A stretch of DNA of 28,789 nucleotides, taken from the NCBI GenBank assembly GCA_041739085.1, contig JBGSON010000015.1, forward strand, positions 1 to 28,789. Direction: 5' to 3'. The position numbers and the translations under genes are program-made. Below the pieces are notes generated by a model that was given only the letters and a program-made list of their open reading frames with translations, made no database searches and was not told the origin of the DNA. This document shows positions 6,842-13,959 of this stretch, piece by piece; the first letter of the stretch is position 1, and each line of letters starts with the position of its first letter. Source of the stretch: JBGSON01 sp041739085. GTDB lineage: Bacteria > Patescibacteriota > Gracilibacteria > CAIRYL01.

Positions 6842-7855
6842 ATGAAGCGCCTTCTTCTCCTCTTCTGCGGCGGAACGATCATCATGAAGCGGGATAAAAA
6901 AGGAGCTCTTATGGTAAAGGAAAAAGAAGAAGCGGTCTCGTCTCTATTTCGTCTCGAACCGAGGATCAGGGAACTTGCGAATATCGATCATGAATTCATC
7001 GACAATATCGACAGCAGCAACATTACTCCGAAGCACTGGGATATGATCACGAAGGTGATCACAGAGAAGTACGATGAATATGACGGATTTATCTTGACCC
7101 ACGGGACGGACACCATGGCGTACACCGCCTCCGCGCTCACTTTCACGCTCGGGGACCTCGGGAAGCCGGTCATCCTCACAGGAGCGCAGATCCCCGGGGA
7201 CTCCATCGAGACCGACGCGAGGCGGAATCTCATCAATTCCGTTCGGGTCGCGCTCCTCGATATTTCCGGAGTCTATATCGTCTTTGACGACAAGATCATT
7301 CTCGGCGCGCGGTCGTCAAAAGTCTCGGAATCAAAGCTCGGGGCATTCGCGACAAAAAATGCACCGGATGCTGGGGAGATCAGGACGGATATCCGGATTC
7401 TCAAGGATATCGTTCCGAAGAGAAGAAAGAGCAGGCTCGATGCAAAACCCGGATTTGAGAACGATATCCTCGTCATCACCCTCGTCCCGGGAAGGAATGT
7501 CTCGAACATCTGCCATATCCTTGAGAACGAAGGCACGAAAGGTCTTGTCATCCGCGCATTTTCCACGGGGAATTTTCCGGACGATTTTCTCCCTGTCCTT
7601 GAAGAGGCGTACCGGAAAAAGATACCGGTCGTCGTCACGTCACAGTGCCTCAGGGGATCGACGATGATGGAGCAGTATGAGGTCGGGAGCAGGGCACTCA
7701 AGCTCGGGACAGTCCAGCTCTACGATATGAGCATCGAGTGCGCGGTGACGAAATTCATGTGGGCGCTCAGACATTTTTCTTACAAAGACATCAGGACCGT
7801 GATGCAGAAAAGCTTTGTCGGAGAACTCAATCCGGACGGAGCGGTGTATGGCTGA
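6842..7855 (+). CDS. L-asparaginase (type I-like)
   Basis: The 337-residue product hydrolyses L-asparagine to aspartate and ammonia by family assignment. It shows both asparaginase threonine motifs: CGGTI at residues 9-13 (nucleophile Thr12) and THGTDTM at 86-92 (Thr89, Asp90). It also has the ILTGAQIP and DARRNLINS segments of the substrate domain. There is no signal peptide, so it is probably cytosolic. Length matches bacterial enzymes and there is no N-terminal extension like archaeal GatD, so a tRNA-amidotransferase role is unlikely. The ATG at 6842 is chosen because the protein then starts directly at the first beta strand; the open frame reaches back to 6716 without homology. The HD-domain gene starts 20 nt downstream. 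Confidence 0.92.
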   Translation: MKRLLLLFCGGTIIMKRDKKGALMVKEKEEAVSSLFRLEPRIRELANIDHEFIDNIDSSNITPKHWDMITKVITEKYDEYDGFILTHGTDTMAYTASALTFTLGDLGKPVILTGAQIPGDSIETDARRNLINSVRVALLDISGVYIVFDDKIILGARSSKVSESKLGAFATKNAPDAGEIRTDIRILKDIVPKRRKSRLDAKPGFENDILVITLVPGRNVSNICHILENEGTKGLVIRAFSTGNFPDDFLPVLEEAYRKKIPVVVTSQCLRGSTMMEQYEVGSRALKLGTVQLYDMSIECAVTKFMWALRHFSYKDIRTVMQKSFVGELNPDGAVYG

Positions 7856-7875
7856 TTTTTCATTTTTCTATTTCT

Positions 7876-8472
7876 ATGACCATCGAAAATATTCCACCCC
7901 AGAAAAATACAATTTCTCCGGAACTCCGGACGCGGGCGATCCCCGTTATCAATAAATATTGTACTCCCGAATTTCAGAAGCATCTCCTCGCAACGGAATG
8001 CGCCATGCGCGCGCTTGCGAAAAAATTCGGCGGAGATGAGGAGACCTGGGGACTTTCAGGACTTCTCCATGACATCGACTGGGAGGGAGTCTCAAGAAAT
8101 GCGGAACTCCATTGTTCCGAAAAAACGAAAGAGATCCTCAAAGAAATCGAAGAGCTTCCGGAGGAGATCGTCGAAACCGTGCTCAGCCATTATGAGATCA
8201 GGGGGATCCCGCTCGACACGCTCATGAAACGCGCACTTTTCGCGGTCGACGAACTCACGGGTCTCATCGTCGCCACAGCACTCATGAATCCGGAAGGGCT
8301 TCCTGCCGTTAAAGTGAAGAGCGTCCGGAAGAAATTCAAGGACAAGGCGTTCGCCGCGGGAGTGAACCGCGGACTCATCCTTTCAGCAGAGACGAATCTT
8401 GAGTTGCCGCTTGATGAGCTTATTGAAATAACGCTCACGGCGATGCAGAACTCTCCGGAAAAACTCGTGTAA
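7876..8472 (+). CDS. HD-domain hydrolase
   Basis: This 198-residue protein is a small HD-superfamily phosphohydrolase. The metal-binding pattern is visible as H in QKHLLATECAMRALAKKF, the HD pair in GLLHDIDWEG, a further His in ETVLSHYEI, and an Asp in LFAVDELTGLIVATALM. This arrangement is typical of stand-alone HDIG-type proteins of about 190 residues found in many bacteria, and their substrate is usually unknown (nucleotides or phosphoesters). It begins 20 nt after the asparaginase stop and ends 10 nt before the methyltransferase gene, suggesting one transcript. ATG 7876 is chosen; the frame continues upstream only as the shadow of the asparaginase gene. Confidence 0.88.
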   Translation: MTIENIPPQKNTISPELRTRAIPVINKYCTPEFQKHLLATECAMRALAKKFGGDEETWGLSGLLHDIDWEGVSRNAELHCSEKTKEILKEIEELPEEIVETVLSHYEIRGIPLDTLMKRALFAVDELTGLIVATALMNPEGLPAVKVKSVRKKFKDKAFAAGVNRGLILSAETNLELPLDELIEITLTAMQNSPEKLV

Positions 8473-8482
8473 GATAAAAATC

Positions 8483-9277
8483 ATGAGAGACGACCTCTTC
8501 ATCGAATGGAACGGGAAAATCATGGATTTCCTCAAGAAACAGGACATCGATTATTACGCCCTGCCGGACAAGGAGTTTAAGCTCCCTCTCTCCGACGCGG
8601 TCTTCTGCGCAGAAGATACAGTTCGGAACCTTTCATTCTTTCAGGCCATCCGGAAGGCGATGGAGGAGATCTCCGAGAGCGGGAGAGAGGCTGTCGTCGT
8701 CGATGCCGGATCCGGGACGGGGATCCTCGGAGTATTCGCGCTTGCGCTCGGGGCTTCGAAATGTTATTTCCTTGAGCACAATCCCCATTCCCTCCGTCTC
8801 AGCGAAAAGCTCGTTTCATCGACTGGATTCGCGAAAAAAAGTGTATTTGTCGAATGCGACGCGACTTCCTACGAGCTTCCTGAGCCTTATGATCTCCTCA
8901 TCTGTGAAACGATCAGCTCGGGATTTGTTACCGAGGATTTCCCCGCGATCATCAATCACCTGAGGAAATCCGGACAGAATGATGCCCGGTTTATCCCGGA
9001 AAAGTTCGAAGTGATCATGACAGAGAAAGATGAAAACAATGACCCTCTCGCCCAGCGTTTCTTTTCGTTTCTCTCCCGTGAAGGATTCCGGACGGAAGAA
9101 GTCCATCTCCAGGATCCGGGAACAAAACATCTCTCATTCCAGTCAAAGGCATTCCTCTTCGGGAATATCACTCTCCGGTCGGGCGAGGCGATGTCCTTTC
9201 TCAATGAACAGACGCTTGTTCCCGGAAAGGCAAAGCATCCTTTCTTCCGGTTCATCACGAAAGGGCGGTACTCATAG
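8483..9277 (+). CDS. PRMT-like class I SAM-dependent methyltransferase
   Basis: The 264-residue protein carries a Rossmann SAM site, VVVDAGSGTGILGVFALALGA (residues 71-91), with an acidic residue (E98) ending strand beta2. Two further features resemble protein arginine methyltransferases. The first is a preceding helix with D-x-V-R-x4-F-x2-AI (residues 45-56, like the PRMT motif before the Rossmann fold). The second is a loop CETISSGFVTE in which E142 and E151 are nine residues apart, the same spacing as the PRMT double-E loop that holds the guanidinium. The C-terminal beta-barrel is short and the THW loop is not obvious, so the substrate could be a small molecule rather than protein arginine. 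It is probably cotranscribed with the HD and asparaginase genes. Confidence 0.78.
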   Translation: MRDDLFIEWNGKIMDFLKKQDIDYYALPDKEFKLPLSDAVFCAEDTVRNLSFFQAIRKAMEEISESGREAVVVDAGSGTGILGVFALALGASKCYFLEHNPHSLRLSEKLVSSTGFAKKSVFVECDATSYELPEPYDLLICETISSGFVTEDFPAIINHLRKSGQNDARFIPEKFEVIMTEKDENNDPLAQRFFSFLSREGFRTEEVHLQDPGTKHLSFQSKAFLFGNITLRSGEAMSFLNEQTLVPGKAKHPFFRFITKGRYS

Positions 9278-9340
9278 ATCATTCCGGTGATGTCAGTCAG
9301 CAATCCAAGTAGGGAAGCGCAACAGGATGAGTGATTTCTG

Positions 9341-9375
9341 AGAAAAGAAGAAAGATGCCAGGCTCTCAGCATCTT
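9341..9375 (-). terminator. Candidate minus-strand terminator
   Basis: AAGATGC (9375-9369) and GCATCTT (9358-9352) pair on the minus strand across a 10-nt loop. The stem is followed by a pyrimidine run rich in T (TCTTCTTTTCTC). It overlaps the TAA of the small minus-strand gene ending at 9374. Confidence 0.5.
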
Positions 9376-9634
9376 ATTCCACATTCTCTCCTCCAGGGAT
9401 CTCATGCATTTTCCGCAGAATCCTTTGTGACATCTCGCGACTCAAGCGGGGAATGATGAGAGTCGATCGGAGAATACGAAGCGCTTCTTCAGGAATTCCC
9501 CGGGAGATGAGAAAATCGGCAGACCGGATGGAGCCTTCGGCTAATCTCTCTGCTGCATCGACTTCTCTCCTCAATTTTTCGGGAGGATGATCGATGAGAA
9601 AAGGGCTATTGCGGATGCCGCTTTGTACTTTCAC
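9374..9634 (-). CDS. Small hypothetical protein
   Basis: This GTG-initiated frame encodes 86 residues with a high Arg/Glu content. It contains two plausible amphipathic helices, one around PEKLRREVDAAERLAEGS and one around ALRILRSTLIIPRLSREM. No family was recognised and no ribosome binding site is clear. A terminator-like hairpin at its stop codon and a sensible amino-acid composition are the main support for its being real. The interval 9635-9860 downstream of the tRNA shows only repetitive GCTTCGC-type sequence and one hairpin. Confidence 0.4.
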   Translation of the reverse strand: MKVQSGIRNSPFLIDHPPEKLRREVDAAERLAEGSIRSADFLISRGIPEEALRILRSTLIIPRLSREMSQRILRKMHEIPGGENVE

Positions 9635-9782
9635 GGATTTTGGAGGAAATGTCTCTTAAGCGTATTTCTCCCTTGTCTGAGATACATCGTGAAATTTGAG
9701 AAAGATCTCAAAGGGATAGTGTCACTGGGAGAGAATGGAACTCCTGTCCCGATAAATCGAAAGAAGAAGCCTGCCTTCTAAA

Positions 9783-9802
9783 GTCCCGGTATACACCGGG
9801 AC
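9783..9802 (-). terminator. Perfect hairpin downstream of the tRNA
   Basis: GTCCCGGT and ACCGGGAC form a perfect 8-bp stem around a 4-nt loop, about 60 nt past the tRNA 3' end. On the tRNA strand only three T residues follow, so it is a weak intrinsic terminator or an RNA-processing hairpin. Confidence 0.4.
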
Positions 9803-9860
9803 AAAGTATCTTTGCGCTTCGCATTTTCGCTTCGCTCAATGCTCAACGCAAATTCAACTT

Positions 9861-9937
9861 TGGTGTCACGGGGGAGAATTGAACTCCCGACCTCGGGGTT
9901 ATGAATCCCGCGCTCTTACCAACTGAGCTACCGTGAC
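9861..9937 (-). tRNA. tRNA with anticodon CAT (elongator Met most likely)
   Basis: The minus strand folds as a complete 77-nt tRNA with an encoded CCA. The acceptor stem is GTCACGG/CCGTGAC with discriminator A, the D arm is GCTC...GAGC, the anticodon loop is TTCATAA (anticodon CAT), and the T arm is GGGAG-TTCAATT-CTCCC. The first base pair is G1-C72, and the three consecutive G-C pairs of an initiator anticodon stem are absent, so this is not initiator tRNA. It is elongator tRNA-Met or, less likely, lysidine-modified tRNA-Ile2. The anticodon stem has an A31-C39 mismatch next to the loop. Confidence 0.93.
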
Positions 9938-10067
9938 ACAAGAGCAAGATGATGGAAAAAGAATCTCCTCGCCCTGGTTTTTCCTCTCATTTTTTTCACG
10001 TCATAGGGTACGGGAATCGGACAAAGAATTCAATCATTTCTCAGGGGGTATGCTCGGGGAAGGAAGA

Positions 10068-10096
10068 TTGACATAAATAACAAAAAGTAGTAAGGT
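10068..10096 (+). promoter_or_regulatory. Candidate promoter of the helical-repeat/RAP-like gene
   Basis: A perfect TTGACA at 10068-10073 is followed after 17 nt by TAAGGT at 10091-10096, which keeps the key T1, A2 and T6 of a -10. The ATG is about 35 nt downstream of the expected start site. Confidence 0.5.
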
Positions 10097-10137
10097 ACGC
10101 ACTTCCTCCATATTCTCTCTTCTTGTCATCTCTCTCC

Positions 10138-11991
10138 ATGGCACGCACGGAACGGGCAGAACAAAGAAATCCGGGGACATGCACGGATGGTACGGCCCCA
10201 CTCACGCCGGCTCCAGAAAAAGGGATCGATGAGATCCTTACTGACTGCCTCATGGAAATTGATGGTTTTGTAAGAGAGGTGCTTATCGGGGTCGACACCG
10301 GCATCCTCATGAACGGAACAAAAAATGATCTCGTAGAGGTAGTGAGGTCACTCGTCCTTTGCACTGATAAGGATTTCCCTGAAGAAGCAGAGCGAACGAT
10401 ACAACATTGTCTTGGTAAATGGTGGGAACTGTATTCCCGTTCATACTGGAAATTTGAACACGAGAGTGATGCAACCGAGATGGATCGTTTCGGGAATAGA
10501 GCTGAACGAACCGATAAAACAAATGACCGGCTCGCGAGAATGAATGACCGCCGGGTCGAAATCGAGAAATGGTTCGCCTTCCACGGAGATGAGAGTGGAA
10601 CGATTCTCCGGTCGGTTCTTCATCCATTGCGGGTTCAGCTTGATACATTTATTCATAGCATCGTATCGAGGACTCCGCAATTGATCTCCCGGGTGAGGAG
10701 AGAGAGATCATTCATCGGAAAGAACACAGAAGAAAAACACGTCCGTTCACTCAAAATGCTTCTCTCCGAGACACATCATTATCTCAATCCCGCTTTAGTA
10801 GCAGACTTCCTCAATTATGTCGTTCAATTCATAGAAAAAGAGAGGGGATCGCCTCGGTTGTTCCAAGACAAAGAGTTCACCCGGTCCCTGAGTGTCCTGC
10901 TCATGGTCATGAGGAACAGCGATTTTCTCGCAAAAATGGATGCGAATTCACTCGCAATCATTTTTAATGCGCTCAGCCGTCTCGAATCGACGGACAAAGA
11001 ACTCATCGGTGCACTCTCAAAAAAAGGGAAGTCACTCTGCCGTCATTTCAATGTGAGAAACTTCATGATGATCCTCAATTCCGCAACGCATATTCCCATC
11101 CAGGACGAGGAATTTATCACGCTCCTCGAAGAGCAGGGGGCACGGCTGGTATCAAGAATGGAGATCAGGGATGTTGCATTATCTCTCTATTCCATCGCTC
11201 TCATCCGGGGAAATCCTCACTCTCGTTTTGGCGAAATGCTCCTCGAGAAGGTGAAAATGATCAATGGAGGAGAAGGAGTTCTCGATGGGAAACCATGTTT
11301 TGAAATAGATATCGAGCAGATCTATTACGCGCTTCAGATATTTGGGCTTCTCCCCTCATATCCTTCAATCGAAGCTCTCTTCACTCCACAGAGACCGCAG
11401 CCGTCTTTCTCTGAGGAGATTCAGTTCCTCCCGATCCGAGAGGCACTTGAAGAAATGGAACGGGATTGCGTCCTCTCACTGAGGTGCGAAATGGAGAAGT
11501 CGACGCAAAACGCTCTCCGTGTCGCCAGGGAGGCAAGAGAGCTGCGGGGGTCGGAACGGGAAGATGCGCTCTATCGAGCCGATATTGCACGGCTCCGGGG
11601 TGAGGAATCGAGAAACGAATACAGGCGAGCCTCCGATGCGCATGACACCGTTGGAACGAGAACATACTACTCCATACGGGTCGAGGGAGAGGACTGGGAT
11701 GCTTATCTTCACAGAAACACTTTTGAGTCCGGATATGAGTGTGATTTTATGATCCTCCTCTGCAACAGAAACACATTTGAAAATCGCGTCATCAATGTGG
11801 AATTAGACGGCGGATTCCATGATTCCTATCATCATTCTCTCTCCGACGTCCGCCGGGATAGCGTACTTCGACGGAACGGGATCGTGATCACACGGCTGAA
11901 AAATCTTGATTCTGATGCATTGAAATCGGTCATTGTTTCTGTCATCGAAAGTACATTGCTTCAGAAGACAGAAAACCGTATCGAAGCGTGA
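10138..11991 (+). CDS. Helical-repeat protein with C-terminal RAP/DUF559-like PD-(D/E)XK domain
   Basis: The 617-residue soluble protein has three parts. Residues 1-210 are helical and unrecognised. Residues about 216-405 contain four or five helix-pair units of about 36-38 residues, with recurring forms such as SLAIIFNALSRL, NFMMILNSATHI and DVALSLYSIALI. These resemble the heptatricopeptide/octotricopeptide repeats of FASTK and RAP proteins. A coiled-coil-like charged region follows (435-500). The C-terminal domain (about 510-605) reads YECDFMILL...VINVELDGGFHD...SDVRRDSVLRRNGIVITRL. The Asp536, Glu555-x-Asp557, His561 and following D/R/L/G pattern fit the Vsr/DUF559 and RAP group of PD-(D/E)XK folds. 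Such proteins bind or cut RNA or DNA; the repeats suggest sequence-specific RNA binding. It appears monocistronic. The family assignment is from motifs only. Confidence 0.65.
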   Translation: MARTERAEQRNPGTCTDGTAPLTPAPEKGIDEILTDCLMEIDGFVREVLIGVDTGILMNGTKNDLVEVVRSLVLCTDKDFPEEAERTIQHCLGKWWELYSRSYWKFEHESDATEMDRFGNRAERTDKTNDRLARMNDRRVEIEKWFAFHGDESGTILRSVLHPLRVQLDTFIHSIVSRTPQLISRVRRERSFIGKNTEEKHVRSLKMLLSETHHYLNPALVADFLNYVVQFIEKERGSPRLFQDKEFTRSLSVLLMVMRNSDFLAKMDANSLAIIFNALSRLESTDKELIGALSKKGKSLCRHFNVRNFMMILNSATHIPIQDEEFITLLEEQGARLVSRMEIRDVALSLYSIALIRGNPHSRFGEMLLEKVKMINGGEGVLDGKPCFEIDIEQIYYALQIFGLLPSYPSIEALFTPQRPQPSFSEEIQFLPIREALEEMERDCVLSLRCEMEKSTQNALRVAREARELRGSEREDALYRADIARLRGEESRNEYRRASDAHDTVGTRTYYSIRVEGEDWDAYLHRNTFESGYECDFMILLCNRNTFENRVINVELDGGFHDSYHHSLSDVRRDSVLRRNGIVITRLKNLDSDALKSVIVSVIESTLLQKTENRIEA

Positions 11992-12019
11992 TGAAGAAGA
12001 ATCCTCTCCTCTCTCCGCG

Positions 12020-12038
12020 AAAAATGTGCTACATTTTT
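12020..12038 (+). terminator. A/T-stem hairpin between the RAP-like and LCP genes
   Basis: AAAAATGT-GCT-ACATTTTT is a perfect 8-bp stem with a 3-nt loop, 29 nt after the stop at 11991. The T run forms the descending arm and a second TTTTT follows at 12044-12048. It is a modest terminator candidate. Confidence 0.4.
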
Positions 12039-12065
12039 GGAGATTTTTCACGCTGAAACGGTTCC

Positions 12066-13640
12066 ATGGCATTTCGGACGACGAACCTCCGGCAGTCGCA
12101 GAGAAAAAAAGAACTGAAACGCGTAGCGGGAACTGCTCTTTCTGCCATTGGAAGAGGATTCTCCAAAGCAGGCTCTCTTTTTGCGAAGGGGATGACGAAA
12201 ACGGTACGGTTCGCGGAGAACCGGATCCGGTTTTTTGAAAAAAAGAGAAAGGAGAGGAAGCTCCGATGGTTCATCGGGATACTCCTCATCCTGTTCGCAT
12301 CGGTCATCGTGGTGGGGGCGAGTATGAAGATCATCCGTTTCCTGCAGGATTTTCAGATATCCGATTTCCTGAAGATGGCGGGAGATGAGCTTCCGAAAGA
12401 CGAAAAGGATTTTACGAACATCCTCCTCATCGGAGTTGGAGGAGAAGGTCATGACGGGGAAGACCTCACCGATACCCTCATGATCGCCAGCATCGACGAG
12501 TCGACAAAAAGCATTGTCATGACTTCCATCCCGCGTGATTTTTATGTAGAGACCGATCTCACCGCCGGAAGGATAAACGAAATCATCCGTGATGTGATGG
12601 ATATTTCTCCGGAACTTACGGAGGAGGAAGCGTATATCAGGGGATTAAACATCCTTATCCGAGAGATCGAAGAAGTGTTTCAGATGAAAATCCACCGCTA
12701 TATCCAGATCGACTTCAAGGGGTTTAAGAATGGAGTGGACGCGATCGGGGGGGTCGATATACTCGTCGAAGAGACCATTGACGACCAATCCTATCCCACT
12801 TCAAACTGGGGATATGAACGGTTTTATCTGGAAGCGGGAAACCAGCATCTGGACGGAGAAGTCGCCTTGAAATACGCACGATCAAGACACGGGAACTCTG
12901 ATTTCAGCCGTGCGAAGAGGCAGAGGGAGATCCTGACTGCGATCCTCGATAAGACCATATCCGGAGAGATACTCACGAATCCGGAGAAGCTGAAAGAACT
13001 CTATTCCATCGTCGATGACAATCTGAAAACAGATCTCTCCTGGCGAGAGATCCTTACGCTCGCCCATGTCGGCTACACATTTCCCCGGGAGAGGATGCTT
13101 TCTTTCGGACTCAATGACGATCCCTCGAAGAGCGGCGGATTCCTTGTCACTCCAGAGAGGGACCTCTACGGAGGGGCGTTTGTCCTCGTCCCATACCTCA
13201 ATTTGGAAAGTGATAAATACAAGCAGATCAGAGTCTATTATGAGAACATCACCAGGTTCCGGAAACTCCATCTCGGGGAAATAACGATCGCTGTGGAGAA
13301 CGGGACAAAAACACAGGGGCTCGCAGGTGAGGGGGCACAGCACCTTGAGAGATTCGGGATCCCTGTACGCCGTATTGAGAATGCAGCTGAAGAACTTGCC
13401 GAGACAGAGATCCGCTACTATAAGACCGGTGAGACCGAAGAGATCGTTACGTTTCTCCAGCGCTTCATCGTCGGAAAACCTGTTCCCGTCGAACCTCCGC
13501 CTTTTTCCCTGCTCCCATCCAGGAACCTCGCATCCTATCCCTTTCCTCCGAATGAGATCGAGATCATCCTGGGATCAGATTATGAGATAATACGGAGGCC
13601 GGAATACTCGAACGATATCACTTTACCAGAGACTCCATGA
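12066..13640 (+). CDS. LytR-CpsA-Psr (LCP) family glycopolymer ligase
   Basis: The 524-residue protein has a basic cytoplasmic N terminus, one membrane helix (about 68-88) and an extracytoplasmic LCP domain (about 116-290). Visible LCP motifs are NILLIGVGG, the LTDTLMIASID strand, SIPRDFYV, GRINE, and the Arg-rich RSRHGNSDFSRAKRQ that binds the pyrophosphate of the lipid carrier. A LytR_C-type domain follows (about 405-490, from ITIAVENGT to ETEIRYY), and the tail is Pro-rich. LCP enzymes transfer polymers from undecaprenyl carriers to peptidoglycan or protein. Its ATGA overlap with yggT and the glycosyltransferase genes beyond it support attachment of a surface glycan made by this cassette. 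Confidence 0.93.
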   Translation: MAFRTTNLRQSQRKKELKRVAGTALSAIGRGFSKAGSLFAKGMTKTVRFAENRIRFFEKKRKERKLRWFIGILLILFASVIVVGASMKIIRFLQDFQISDFLKMAGDELPKDEKDFTNILLIGVGGEGHDGEDLTDTLMIASIDESTKSIVMTSIPRDFYVETDLTAGRINEIIRDVMDISPELTEEEAYIRGLNILIREIEEVFQMKIHRYIQIDFKGFKNGVDAIGGVDILVEETIDDQSYPTSNWGYERFYLEAGNQHLDGEVALKYARSRHGNSDFSRAKRQREILTAILDKTISGEILTNPEKLKELYSIVDDNLKTDLSWREILTLAHVGYTFPRERMLSFGLNDDPSKSGGFLVTPERDLYGGAFVLVPYLNLESDKYKQIRVYYENITRFRKLHLGEITIAVENGTKTQGLAGEGAQHLERFGIPVRRIENAAEELAETEIRYYKTGETEEIVTFLQRFIVGKPVPVEPPPFSLLPSRNLASYPFPPNEIEIILGSDYEIIRRPEYSNDITLPETP

Positions 13641-13939
13641 CCGCATTCCTCAATGCCATTGCCGTTTTTTCATTCCTCCTCCTCGGATCCATTGAACTCA
13701 TCATTTTCCTCAGGGTCATTCTCTCATGGATCCCTGTTCCCCCGGGAAAGTTTTCCCAGTTTCTGAGGGACATTTCCGAACCGGTGATGAAACCGTTCCG
13801 AAAACTCCCGATCTCCAGGATCGGGCTTCTTGACTTAAGTCCCATCTGGACTGTTCTCGCGATCGAAGTCGTTGCCATGCTCATCCGGTATTTCCTCGTT
13901 TCACTCGGTGCGGATCACCCGATCATTGCCTCTATCTAG
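13637..13939 (+). CDS. YggT-family membrane protein
   Basis: This 100-residue protein has two hydrophobic segments flanking the conserved YggT core: FLRVILSWIPVPPGKF, then EPVMKPFRKL and IGLLDLSPIW. The family (also called Ycf19/CCB3-like) is linked to cell division, turgor tolerance or membrane-complex assembly in other organisms, without an agreed biochemical role. The start ATG overlaps the LCP stop as ATGA, so translation is likely coupled. It ends 20 nt before the sugar-transferase gene. Confidence 0.9.
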   Translation: MTAFLNAIAVFSFLLLGSIELIIFLRVILSWIPVPPGKFSQFLRDISEPVMKPFRKLPISRIGLLDLSPIWTVLAIEVVAMLIRYFLVSLGADHPIIASI

Positions 13940-13959
13940 ACTTTTCGTTTCTTCCATCC

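Noticed and set aside
9587..9781. Plus-strand 64-codon frame between the small hypothetical gene and the tRNA
   Set aside because: It overlaps the minus-strand frame, has no recognisable motif or convincing start, and ends at a hairpin; it looks like chance.
9861..9937. tRNA as an integration site for a mobile element
   Set aside because: No integrase, no repeated tRNA 3' end and no phage-like genes are present nearby.
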